Part shown: positions 24,791 to 32,939 of the stretch, piece after piece
Numbering within the stretch: the stretch's first letter is position 1
How the letters are laid out: every line of letters begins with the position of its first letter
DNA from: Pseudomonadota bacterium
Lineage (GTDB): Bacteria; Pseudomonadota; Alphaproteobacteria; GCA-2731375
Reading direction: 5' to 3'
Length of the DNA: 46,795 bases
Assembly: GCA_027623205.1 (NCBI GenBank)
Contig: JAQBYC010000028.1
Location: 1-46,795 of the forward strand
Program-made: the position numbers and the translations under genes
Notes under the pieces: model-generated
Told to the model about the DNA's origin: nothing
Seen by the model: only the letters and a program-made list of their open reading frames with translations
Database searches by the model: none

Positions 24791-26854
24791 TCATAGGGGT
24801 TCGGCCAGCGCCGGTAGTTCATAGCGGTAAGTCGGTTCGTCAGCCACTCTTTTACCGAGCTCGCGGGCGAAACGGTGTCCGCTCCACGTCGCCGCCGCGA
24901 TGGTGCCCGGTGCCAACGCATCGCCAATTCGCACAACATGCCGGATGCCAGCGGCCGCCATTGCGTCTTGATCCCTTGCAAGGGCCTTATAGAGCACATC
25001 GTCCGGGTCCTGCCCGGTTACGAGAACGGCGCTGGCACAGGCCAGCCTGCGGGTGCGTCCAGTGTGGACGCAAGTCGCCTCTGCCTCGTGCTTGCCAAGA
25101 CCAGACAGCCTGTGCGAACCAAGAATTTCGATACCTGCCTCAAGCAGTCTCTTCTGAATACGGTCGAGCTCCAACGTGTAGACCGTCCAGGCGGAAGCTT
25201 CCGCCATCGGGGTAATCAGCGTCACCTCGTGCCCGTCTGCGCTCAGTTTTTCGGCGATTACCCCACCCATATAATAATGGTCATCATCGAACACGACGAC
25301 AGGCCCGGTGATTGATACCCCTGCCATTACATCGTCTGGCGTGAAGATGTTGCCGTCACCAAGGCCGGGAACAGGATCTGCATGGGTACGCCCCGTGCCA
25401 TCGCGACGCCAGGTGCAGCCTGTCGCCACAGCGATCAGCGTGCATTGGCTTTCCAGCACGCTGTCCGCCGTCATGGCGCTGTCGAGATAGACTCCGACAT
25501 TAGCCAATTGATTTAGCTGGCCGGCGCGATAGTCGCGTACCCGTCCCCAGGCCGAAAGCCCGGGTAACCGGCATTCTCGCGCAACCCGGCCGCCAAGTTC
25601 GGTGCCAGCTTCTGCCAGCATCACATCATAGCCGCGCCGTCCCAGGGACATCGCCGCTTCCAAGCCCGCGGGACCCGCACCGACGATCAAGACTGTATCG
25701 TCGGTGTCCTTTGCCGCGATCCGTTCGGGATGCCAGCCACGCCGCCATTCCTCTCCCATGGTTGGATTCTGGGTACAGCGAATCGGCGCGGAAAGCATGT
25801 CACTGGCGACACAAATATTGCAGCCAATGCATTCGCGGATATCATCGAATCTGCCTTCCTCGATCTTTTTCGGCAAAAACGGGTCCGCGATGGACGGTCG
25901 CGCCGCGCCGATCATGTCCAGCACACCTTTTTTGATCAACGAGACCATGCGGTCGGGCGAGGTATAGCGCCCTACGCCCACCACCGGTTTCGAGGTATGC
26001 TGTTTGACGAAAGATATATATGGCTCTTGATAGCCTTCCTCGGAAAATCGCGAGGTTTGCGAGTCGTTATGCCACTCGCTGACATTGACATCCCACAGAT
26101 CCGGCAGCTCACCAAGCAGGTCGAGAACCTGGCGTCCCTCACGATCCGAGGCGATGCCGGCTTTGCCCAACAATTCGTCCACCGCTATGCGCACCGCAAT
26201 GCCGCAGCTATCGCCAACCTCGTCCTTGGTGTCCTCGATAATCTCGCGCAGAAGGCGTGCCCGGTTCTCTAACGATCCGCCATAGGCATCAGCGCGGCGG
26301 TTGGTCCGCGGCGAAAGAAAATGCATGGCCAGCGAGAGGCCATGGCCGGCATAGACAACAATGATGTCAAAGCCGGCCTGCTTGGCCCGGCGTACCGCCG
26401 CACGATGCCAGCGCCGGTAGTCTGCAATGTCCGTCCCGTCCATTTCACGCGCATGGGCGGGCAGGATGCCATGGACCGGGGTGGCGCTGGGCGCCAGGGG
26501 CACCTCGCGCGAGGTGAAGTTGTAAGCATGATAGCCCATATGGGTAAGCTCGATACCCGCAAGACTATCATGTTTGTGGACCTGTGCGGTCATGCGCGCA
26601 AGGGCAGGAATGTCCCGGTCATCCCATAGGCGAATTTCCCGCGTCGTTTCGCTGGTGGGGTGGATATCGCATTGTTCGGTACATACCACGGCCCAGCCGC
26701 CTTCGGCCTTGACGCCCCGCATCACCGCCATTGCCGTGGGATGGGTGCGGCCCATGCCGTTGCAATGGGGTGCCTGATAGAAACGGTTGCGTGCCGTTAC
26801 AGGCCCAATCTTTACCGGTTCGAACAAGATATCGTATCGGGGATCGCGTGCCAT
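24791..26854 (-). CDS. Dimethylamine/trimethylamine dehydrogenase-like iron-sulfur flavoprotein, 687 aa
   Basis: The protein has the full TMADH architecture: an FMN TIM barrel (1-350), a [4Fe-4S] site Cys342-x2-Cys345-x2-Cys348-x11-Cys360, and C-terminal FAD/NAD-like domains starting with VLIVGAGPAGLEAA. Cys31 in QAPHCNGMG matches the 6-S-cysteinyl-FMN Cys of TMADH. Tyr168 and His171 (YAGHG) and Trp261/Asp264 (SEWHNDS) match active-site residues. Where TMADH has Tyr60, this protein has Gln61 (CTEQCD), the substitution reported for dimethylamine dehydrogenase. It should oxidatively demethylate a methylated amine and pass electrons to ETF. Histamine-type or other secondary amines remain possible. 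ATG 26854 starts at MARDPRYDIL, the family N-terminus. Confidence 0.9.
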   Translation of the reverse strand: MARDPRYDILFEPVKIGPVTARNRFYQAPHCNGMGRTHPTAMAVMRGVKAEGGWAVVCTEQCDIHPTSETTREIRLWDDRDIPALARMTAQVHKHDSLAGIELTHMGYHAYNFTSREVPLAPSATPVHGILPAHAREMDGTDIADYRRWHRAAVRRAKQAGFDIIVVYAGHGLSLAMHFLSPRTNRRADAYGGSLENRARLLREIIEDTKDEVGDSCGIAVRIAVDELLGKAGIASDREGRQVLDLLGELPDLWDVNVSEWHNDSQTSRFSEEGYQEPYISFVKQHTSKPVVGVGRYTSPDRMVSLIKKGVLDMIGAARPSIADPFLPKKIEEGRFDDIRECIGCNICVASDMLSAPIRCTQNPTMGEEWRRGWHPERIAAKDTDDTVLIVGAGPAGLEAAMSLGRRGYDVMLAEAGTELGGRVARECRLPGLSAWGRVRDYRAGQLNQLANVGVYLDSAMTADSVLESQCTLIAVATGCTWRRDGTGRTHADPVPGLGDGNIFTPDDVMAGVSITGPVVVFDDDHYYMGGVIAEKLSADGHEVTLITPMAEASAWTVYTLELDRIQKRLLEAGIEILGSHRLSGLGKHEAEATCVHTGRTRRLACASAVLVTGQDPDDVLYKALARDQDAMAAAGIRHVVRIGDALAPGTIAAATWSGHRFARELGKRVADEPTYRYELPALAEPL

Positions 26855-27072
26855 ATTCCTATCCTCGCCGTCAGACAGTTGAGCCGTCACGATAAGACCT
26901 TTGGGCGCACTGTCGAACATTTTTCGACGGCTATAGCTGATTTGCGCCCAATCCCGATCATTCAACGGCATCCCGCCAAGGTCATATTCATTGCTCCCCC
27001 TTCATTCAGACTGGTACTGTGGAATTTGCTTGGGCGGCTGTCGGGAAAAAGCAGGCCGGAAGGGAAACACCC

Positions 27073-27516
27073 ATGGTATCGGCGGAAGACATCATCGGAA
27101 CCTGGCTATTGATTGATCGCGGTGCGAGCGCCGACCAACAAGCCGCGCTTTTGGAGCGGTACGGCGAAGACTCGCAAGGGGTCGTAATTCTATCACCCGA
27201 GGGCTGGCTCTGTGCCGCCCTAGGCCGCGGAGACCGCGCCCGTCTGCCGGGAGACCCCGACTGGCACGCCGATGCGCCTGATGCGGCGCGCCTTGCCGCG
27301 TTCGATAGTTACGTCTCCTATGCCGGCACCTGGCGAATTGAGGATGGGCGTCTCATCACCAAGGTTGTATTCGCCCTCAATCCGAGTTGGGTCGGTGGTG
27401 AACAGGTGCGCGATGTCGAGTTGCGGGCCGATGGAACCATGCGGCTTATTGTTACCCGCACCTGGCCCAATGGCGAAGACGTTAGCGTTTGGGTCGATTG
27501 GCGGCGGGCCGACTAG
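27073..27516 (+). CDS. Lipocalin-like domain protein, 147 aa
   Basis: The start MVSAEDIIGTWLLIDRG, the central ILSPEGWLCAAL and the run of alternating strands ending with MRLIVTRTWPNG resemble the lipocalin-like (Lipocalin_5) small beta-barrel proteins. These commonly begin with a G-T-W motif. There is no signal peptide. ATG 27073 is preferred over an upstream GTG at 27019 because AAGGG precedes it by about 8 nt. The gene is divergent from the amine dehydrogenase across about 218 bp. Ligand and function are unknown. Confidence 0.75.
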   Translation: MVSAEDIIGTWLLIDRGASADQQAALLERYGEDSQGVVILSPEGWLCAALGRGDRARLPGDPDWHADAPDAARLAAFDSYVSYAGTWRIEDGRLITKVVFALNPSWVGGEQVRDVELRADGTMRLIVTRTWPNGEDVSVWVDWRRAD

Positions 27517-27534
27517 CGGGAAGCGCAATACAGT

Positions 27535-27873
27535 TTAGAAGAGGCGGCCGCCATTGCGGACTCGACGGTTGGGTTCGACCAGAACCACGGCGCCCTGGTC
27601 GTCTGGAAAACCCAGGACCAGTATTTCGGACATAAAGCTACCGATCTGTTTGCCGGGAAAATTGATCACGGCAGCCACTTGTTTGCCGACCAGTTCTTCG
27701 ATTGTGTAATGTACGGTCACCTGGGCCGAGGTTTTGCGTTCGCCAATTTCGGGGCCAAGATCCACATATAACTTGTACGAGGGATTGCGCGCCTCTGGGT
27801 ATGCCTCGGCCCTGACGATCGTGCCAACCCGGACATCCACTTTTAGGAAATCGTCAAAGCTGATCTCACTCAT
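27535..27873 (-). CDS. csaA: CsaA-type tRNA-binding-domain protein, 112 aa
   Basis: The whole protein is one OB-fold tRNA-binding domain like that at the end of methionyl- and phenylalanyl-tRNA synthetases. It has FLKVDVRVGTIVRAE at the start, YKLYVDLG, and INFPGKQIGSFMSEILVLGF. Length and motifs match CsaA, a homodimeric protein with chaperone-like activity in Bacillus. The ATG overlaps the stop of the TetR-type gene by 4 nt, so the two are coupled, an odd pairing without an obvious functional reason. Confidence 0.9.
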   Translation of the reverse strand: MSEISFDDFLKVDVRVGTIVRAEAYPEARNPSYKLYVDLGPEIGERKTSAQVTVHYTIEELVGKQVAAVINFPGKQIGSFMSEILVLGFPDDQGAVVLVEPNRRVRNGGRLF

Positions 27874-28544
27874 TGTGCTGCGGCGTCCGGAGCCTCAGGC
27901 TCATTTGCAGATCGGCCAAAGCCACCCGGACCGCGCCGCAAGGATCCTAAAATGCTGTCGACGCGGCCCAGGGCCTTGTCCAAAGCAGCCATGGTCTGGG
28001 ACAGATCCTCGCCGTCATCCTGGAGCCAGACCCGCAGTACGCTGAGATAAATCAGGCCAAGGCCCTTTAGTTGCAATGGTCCCAATAGACCCCAGGGCTG
28101 TATGCGGGCCGCCTCCAACATCCATTGCAAGGATCGGCGTCCGGGGCCGGCCGCCAGACAAGCCACCGCGGCTGGATCGCGGCGCAGGTCAAGAGCCACG
28201 GCGGCTATACCCTCACGATAGGGGGCGAGTGCGTCCAAACGGCGCATGATCACATCGAACAGGCGGTCGCGCACGGGCTCGGCCGCCATATCAGGACTGC
28301 TACCCCGTATGACTTGTTCGTCGGTCAACCGTATCAAGCCGGCCAGGATCGCTGTCTTGGAGCCAAAGAGTTGGCGCAGATCGGCCAGGTTCATTCCTGC
28401 TTGGTCGGCGATATCGGCCATGGTGGTATCCCGCCAACCTTGCACCGCCGCCAAAGCCATGGCCGCTTTCACCACCTTGACAGCGGGGCTATCCGCCACC
28501 GCCTTGCGGGCGCGGCCCTTTTTAGCCGATTTCATCTCCGCCAT
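27870..28544 (-). CDS. TetR-family regulator with COQ9-like C-terminus, 224 aa
   Basis: The N-terminal helix-turn-helix region GWRDTTMADIADQAGMNLADLRQLFGSKTAIL (about residues 36-67) is TetR-like. The C-terminal helical part with WLQDDGEDLSQTMAALDKAL resembles COQ9/TetR proteins of alphaproteobacteria, which can be lipid-binding rather than DNA-binding. The basic N-terminus (KSAKKGRARK) and an acidic, Pro/Ala-rich tail flank the domain. It overlaps csaA by 4 nt. No palindromic operator was seen upstream. A regulator and a ubiquinone-related lipid protein are both possible. Confidence 0.78.
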   Translation of the reverse strand: MAEMKSAKKGRARKAVADSPAVKVVKAAMALAAVQGWRDTTMADIADQAGMNLADLRQLFGSKTAILAGLIRLTDEQVIRGSSPDMAAEPVRDRLFDVIMRRLDALAPYREGIAAVALDLRRDPAAVACLAAGPGRRSLQWMLEAARIQPWGLLGPLQLKGLGLIYLSVLRVWLQDDGEDLSQTMAALDKALGRVDSILGSLRRGPGGFGRSANEPEAPDAAAQ

Positions 28545-28738
28545 GTCCGATACCTTTCGCCGCCGGCATATTACCGGGCTTGGTTGAGCTGCCGCAAGAC
28601 ACTTCAGATACGACTATCATTATAACAGAATAGGACCGCCGCTGGCCGCTGGGCCCAATTCAATAGAGGTTGGCATAACCAGCACGCTTGACCCCGCAAG
28701 ACCGGCGCTGAATTAAACTGGCATCAAGTCAGGCCGGT

Positions 28739-30265
28739 TTAGAACTGAACCAAAATTTCCGCCCGGGCGCCGGAACCATTGTCCCGGCCTTCAAGATAGG
28801 AGACGAAGCCATCGAGTTGCAATTGCACGCGCTGACCAATGGCCTGTTGGAATTGCACCGTAAATGCCGCTGCATCGGTGCCCGCGCCGTCGTCTTTGAA
28901 CAGATTCCGGGTGTTGTCTTTCAGGCCGGCGATTTCCAGCACGACGTTACGCCGGTGATTGTCCCAGAATGCCTGATAGCCCATGGCGAAGCCGGCAACC
29001 TGGGTGGCGGCGTTGTTCAGTTCGGACAGAAAATTGCCGAGGCTGGGAGACGCGAAGGAGATGCCCAGGGGCGCCAACGGACCGCCCAGAATCGGCTCCC
29101 GGCTGACTTGGGTGTAGCGGTCAAAGCCATAAAACGGGTTAATATAAACCACGTCATCGGAACTGTGGGGGGTCCACGAGATTTCGGCGGAGACCAGGAC
29201 CCCGTCAGCCAGCTGCGCGGTATCGGCATCTTCGGCGAACGAGGCATTGATGCGGTATGTGGTGTTGAAACTGGCTGACCGGGACCAGGGTGTCCAGGCG
29301 CGTTGGGCGGCAGAGAGGCCGACCCATATACCATCGCCGCCCGTGGGGTCGCCGCCGTCATCATCCACCGCGACGAAATCCAGGCCCCATGTGGTCGTCG
29401 GATCATCCGCCTGCAAGAACAAGCCATATAAACCACCCGGCTGGTTTAACCGTTCCCGGGTCGCCGGCGTGCCGCGATCGATGGAGGCCCAGGCATACAA
29501 ACCCGTTACGCGGATGTTGGAAAAGCCGGGCGCGTGTAAATTATTACGCACGACGCCAACGGCATCCAAGACGTCGTTGATCATGATTCCTTCTTGAAAG
29601 GTGATCTGCTGCCGGCCTACGGAAAAGCCGTAGTCAATCAACTTGTTGCCATTGGGGTCAAGGGATGGGAACAGCGATCCAAAATCACCTTCACAAAAGG
29701 CAGTGCGCAGGAATACGCCGGCCTCCGAACGACCGCCTTCCTCGCCGCGATTTGATTCCCAGCTATAGCGGGTGAAGTTGGTGGAGCGGTTTTTATCAAG
29801 GGGCGACACGCCAACGATGCATTTGTCGGTTGTGGTCAATTGCAGGTTCGCAAACAAGTCCAGGCGGGTTGCCAGTTCGGTGTTTCGACCCGGCGTTCCT
29901 ACGGACTCATAAGTCTGTATCGCGGTTCGCCAGGTCCCGAAACCCCACAAGCAGGGCGTAAACACGGCACCGGTTGCCACTTTTATGCCTTGGGGAATAT
30001 TGCCGTTGCCAAGAAATTTGCAGCCCATTTCGATGGGCAACTCCGGCCGCTCGGGCGGGATGACATAGGGCAGCGGCTTGTCCGACAGCCGTGGCACCGG
30101 CGTGGTTTCGCCCAGTGGGTAAAATATACTGTTGGCCCGAACATCGGCCGCCCCGCCAAAGGCCACAAAAACAACCGAGGTTACCACTGCCGTCAGGAAC
30201 AAGGGCAGCGCGGTTTTGCCAATCCAGCCATTCCGTTTTTGTCGCGTCGTCATCATCGGTGCCAT
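28739..30265 (-). CDS. Outer-membrane beta-barrel protein, 508 aa
   Basis: A basic N-terminus and long hydrophobic stretch (about 18-40) ending in ADVRA look like a signal peptide. The mature part is rich in alternating amphipathic strands, aromatic residues and Gly/Asp loops (LDLFANLQLTTTDK, YGFSVGRQQITFQEG, ISWTPHSSDD). It ends in Phe (EILVQF), the usual outer-membrane insertion signal. Four Cys are present, which is unusual for porins. It lies 122 bp downstream of the pentahaem cytochrome gene on the same strand, so the pair is probably one transcript. I cannot place it in a named porin family; MtrB-like, alginate-export-like and general porin roles are open. Confidence 0.72.
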   Translation of the reverse strand: MAPMMTTRQKRNGWIGKTALPLFLTAVVTSVVFVAFGGAADVRANSIFYPLGETTPVPRLSDKPLPYVIPPERPELPIEMGCKFLGNGNIPQGIKVATGAVFTPCLWGFGTWRTAIQTYESVGTPGRNTELATRLDLFANLQLTTTDKCIVGVSPLDKNRSTNFTRYSWESNRGEEGGRSEAGVFLRTAFCEGDFGSLFPSLDPNGNKLIDYGFSVGRQQITFQEGIMINDVLDAVGVVRNNLHAPGFSNIRVTGLYAWASIDRGTPATRERLNQPGGLYGLFLQADDPTTTWGLDFVAVDDDGGDPTGGDGIWVGLSAAQRAWTPWSRSASFNTTYRINASFAEDADTAQLADGVLVSAEISWTPHSSDDVVYINPFYGFDRYTQVSREPILGGPLAPLGISFASPSLGNFLSELNNAATQVAGFAMGYQAFWDNHRRNVVLEIAGLKDNTRNLFKDDGAGTDAAAFTVQFQQAIGQRVQLQLDGFVSYLEGRDNGSGARAEILVQF

Positions 30266-30332
30266 CTTAAACTCGCCTCTCCGATTCGCCGGTCTTCAAC
30301 ACGCGTTTTTGCCGCCGTACGTCTTTGTTACC

Positions 30333-30362
30333 GCCGCCACACGGTCGCCGCACTTTGGCGGC
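30333..30362 (-). other. Stem-loop between pentahaem cytochrome and barrel genes
   Basis: The arms GCCGCCA (30333-30339) and TGGCGGC (30356-30362) form a 7-bp GC-rich stem with a 16-nt loop in the 122-bp intercistronic space. No T run follows on the minus strand. It may modulate barrel expression relative to the cytochrome, or be chance in GC-rich DNA. Confidence 0.3.
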
Positions 30363-30387
30363 TGACCGCAGGATTTCGTCGTGCTAC

Positions 30388-32451
30388 TTATTTCACGTCA
30401 ATGGTCAGATTTTCTTCGTAGAGAACTTCACGGCCCGCAACCACCGCGTCGCCAGCGGCGCGGGGGCTGATGCCGTAGTCGAAACCAACGACCTGAATGG
30501 CGCTGATCAGGTTGATGGGGAACATCTGCGCCAGCAGTTCAAGCTTGGCGTTGTAGGGCCCTTTGCCCGTTAGCTCATCGCCGTCGATCTGGAACTTCGC
30601 AATCCGGTGGCCCAGGGCCTCGATGCCTTTGCGGTGATTTCTTAAGACCGTGGGTTCACCGGTCAGGATGAGGGATGACCGGGTTGGCCGCAGGAAGGGC
30701 AAAGAGGTTGTCGAATAGGGTATGGTCACCGCCCGCTCTCGCTCGCCACCGCGGATATTTCGCACCAGGAAGCGGGATTGCAGGTTAAACAACTGGGTAT
30801 CCAGGGGCAGTTCACCTGCGTGCACAAAGGCCGATTCGTTGTCTCGAACATCGCCGTTGGGATCCGTATCGCCAGACTGAAAGACCACCTTGCCATCCCC
30901 GTCCACCACCGTGACGCGTAGCCAGACCAGGCGCTCGCCGGAAAATCCGGTTGGGGTGTTGTGCCCCTCGGTAATGTTTGAAACCTTGGCCTGTATTTCG
31001 ATGCCACCGCGGTCTGCCCGCGTTGTCTTCACATCACTCAAAAGATAACCGTTCCGCAGAACTTCCAGACGTTTTTCCCGGACCAACGCCAGCCGCTTGA
31101 ATTGTATGTTCAGGATTTCCCTTGCGTCGTAACGGGCATCCACGGAATCCCATGCTTTGGGAAATTGATAGTTCTCGGGCACGTCATCTTCGAATTTGTC
31201 CGTGCCCCAGCCGGCTGCGACATCAAAGGTCAACCAGTTCGCCAGAGTGGCCAGTTGTTGCGCCTCGGCGTTGTGCGGAAAGATACCCGGATGCACCAGC
31301 GAATAGTCAGGGCCGGCCATGATATGATTGGTTAGCTTGCGGGACTTGGTTGGCACCCCGCCGACAACGGCCGCAGGTCCCTCATGATACCCCGAAACGA
31401 TGCCCTGAACCTTGCCCATGTGGCAGTCCTGGCATGAGATACCTTTGGCGGCAGCTGGCGACGCCCGGTATTCGCTGAACGCTTCTTCCAGGCGGAAGCC
31501 GTTCAACAGGGTCACGTCGTGGCAGGTGCCGCAGAATGTGGAGGTTGATATTTCCTTGAATTCGATGGCTTCCGTATGAATTTTGCGGCCCGGCTCGTCC
31601 GCCTTCGTGACAACCCGGTATTCCTGGCGGTTGTCCAACACGCGCTTCAGTTCTTCGTTGCCCTTCGGACCATAGACTGGCTGCAACAAATCGCCCTCGA
31701 CCAAGGCAATACGGCCGCTGGCTTTGTTGTAGATATTTGCGACCCGGTGACAAACGATACAGGTGATGCCCTCGCGCGATGTCGGATGCCGCTCCAGATT
31801 GGAAATCTGCGTCGGCTCCTCCATGTTCATGCCGACCTGATTATGGCAGCGAATGCAAAAATCACCATTGGTGCCGTTCACCTGTAAATTGATGAAATTC
31901 TGCAGCGCCATATAGGCAGGACTAAGCTGGGCATAGGAATGCTGCGAGACCGCCCATTCTTCAAAATGCCGGGGATGACAGGTGCCGCAGGTGGTCGCGG
32001 ACGGATAGCGGCTCTCCGCAAACAGCAAGGCATGTTCCTTGCCGACTTTGCTCAAGGATCCTGTGCCTGCGGCTTTCTCGCCGCCGCTGTCGTTCTTCAA
32101 CAGATCCTTGTCGTCATTGTCATCTTTTTCCAACAAGTCCTTGCCGTCTTTGTCGTCATCGTCTTTGTCCAACAGCTCGTCGTCGTCCTTCTTGGCTTGG
32201 GCCAAAAGCAAAGGATGGGCGGTCGAGGTTGCGGCGGACCGTGGTGCGGAGATCCTCGGCGCGATGCCGGTTTGCGAGATGGCCGCGGATAACGTGGATT
32301 TGGTATGTGTCGGCGCATCGACCGCCGGCTTGGCTGCGGCCGAGCCGGCGAGCATTGGCGCCAGAACAAGCCCAGTCAAAAGGATACTAAAGGCCGTGAC
32401 CACCGCGCCGGTATCGGATCGCTTGCCGTACCAATTGATTTTCTGCGTCAT
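30388..32451 (-). CDS. Pentahaem c-type cytochrome (c554-related) with Asp/Lys-rich linker, 687 aa
   Basis: After an export signal (hydrophobic 17-36, likely cleavage near AGSAAA) comes a low-complexity Asp/Lys segment (residues 87-121, DELLDKDDDDKDGKDLL-type). Five haem motifs follow: CGTCH 155, CIRCH 199, CIVCH 231, CGTCH 307 and CQDCH 340. The C-terminal 300 residues lack haem sites. They form a probable beta-sandwich with GHNTPTGFSGERLVWLRV, a pattern seen in C-terminal domains of c554-type multihaem proteins. The first haem spacing (CHPRHFEEW) is c554-like. ATG 32451 is chosen over 32466 as the start of the signal peptide. It is divergent from the plus-strand redox genes and upstream of the outer-membrane barrel gene. 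Confidence 0.87.
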   Translation of the reverse strand: MTQKINWYGKRSDTGAVVTAFSILLTGLVLAPMLAGSAAAKPAVDAPTHTKSTLSAAISQTGIAPRISAPRSAATSTAHPLLLAQAKKDDDELLDKDDDDKDGKDLLEKDDNDDKDLLKNDSGGEKAAGTGSLSKVGKEHALLFAESRYPSATTCGTCHPRHFEEWAVSQHSYAQLSPAYMALQNFINLQVNGTNGDFCIRCHNQVGMNMEEPTQISNLERHPTSREGITCIVCHRVANIYNKASGRIALVEGDLLQPVYGPKGNEELKRVLDNRQEYRVVTKADEPGRKIHTEAIEFKEISTSTFCGTCHDVTLLNGFRLEEAFSEYRASPAAAKGISCQDCHMGKVQGIVSGYHEGPAAVVGGVPTKSRKLTNHIMAGPDYSLVHPGIFPHNAEAQQLATLANWLTFDVAAGWGTDKFEDDVPENYQFPKAWDSVDARYDAREILNIQFKRLALVREKRLEVLRNGYLLSDVKTTRADRGGIEIQAKVSNITEGHNTPTGFSGERLVWLRVTVVDGDGKVVFQSGDTDPNGDVRDNESAFVHAGELPLDTQLFNLQSRFLVRNIRGGERERAVTIPYSTTSLPFLRPTRSSLILTGEPTVLRNHRKGIEALGHRIAKFQIDGDELTGKGPYNAKLELLAQMFPINLISAIQVVGFDYGISPRAAGDAVVAGREVLYEENLTIDVK
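32089..32193 (-). repeat. Asp/Lys-rich repeat coding segment in pentahaem gene
   Basis: Residues 87-121 of the pentahaem cytochrome are built from imperfect repeats of DDKD(L)L(E/D/K)KD. The strongly acidic, flexible segment separates the signal peptide from the haem domain. The decahaem cytochrome of the same island carries a comparable acidic repeat linker of different sequence. Confidence 0.7.
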
Positions 32452-32939
32452 GGCTATCCGTCCCATCGCTGTCCGCCCAATTGACCTGTCAGTTCGACGC
32501 TCTCTTCAACTGTTAGATTCGCCTGGTCGTTGTATCCAGCGCCAGATGGTTCTGACCCTCGCGCTCACTATGCTAGATAAAGCGCCAGAACTGTTTCCCA
32601 ACTTTCAAATTAAGCCAAATCCCCCACAAGCTCTCGCTGCATGCTTATCGTATCCAAATTGCTTGGTCATTGAAATAGTTTTGCTGCCGCAGCCGGCGGA
32701 ACCTAGACCATGGGAATTTGGCACAGTACAGAAAGCCATTTGATCAGAAGCCCATTTGAATAAATTTGCCGTCCCACAATGATAATAAAACAGCGCTATC
32801 AGCGCGGGTTGGTATAGGCGCTGGAAGGGCCTGTTTTGTATTGCTGCCAGCGCATGGGCAGATTAAAGACTATCGTCGCCGCGCCCTTGCCGGACTATGC
32901 TGCCGGAGAACTTTGATCGCTTCAGATAAGGTGCCCATC
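32452..32939. promoter_or_regulatory. Divergent regulatory region between pentahaem and Ldh2-type genes
   Basis: This 488-bp space contains no convincing gene; a frame open on the plus strand from 32766 is the upstream extension of the dehydrogenase frame. It must hold the promoters of the minus-strand cytochrome/barrel transcript and the plus-strand dehydrogenase. A direct repeat CCATTTGA occurs at 32736-32743 and 32752-32759, 16 bp apart. AAGG at about 32928 precedes ATG 32940. The DNA is AT-richer than its flanks around 32590-32800. No canonical FNR or CRP palindrome was found. Confidence 0.5.
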
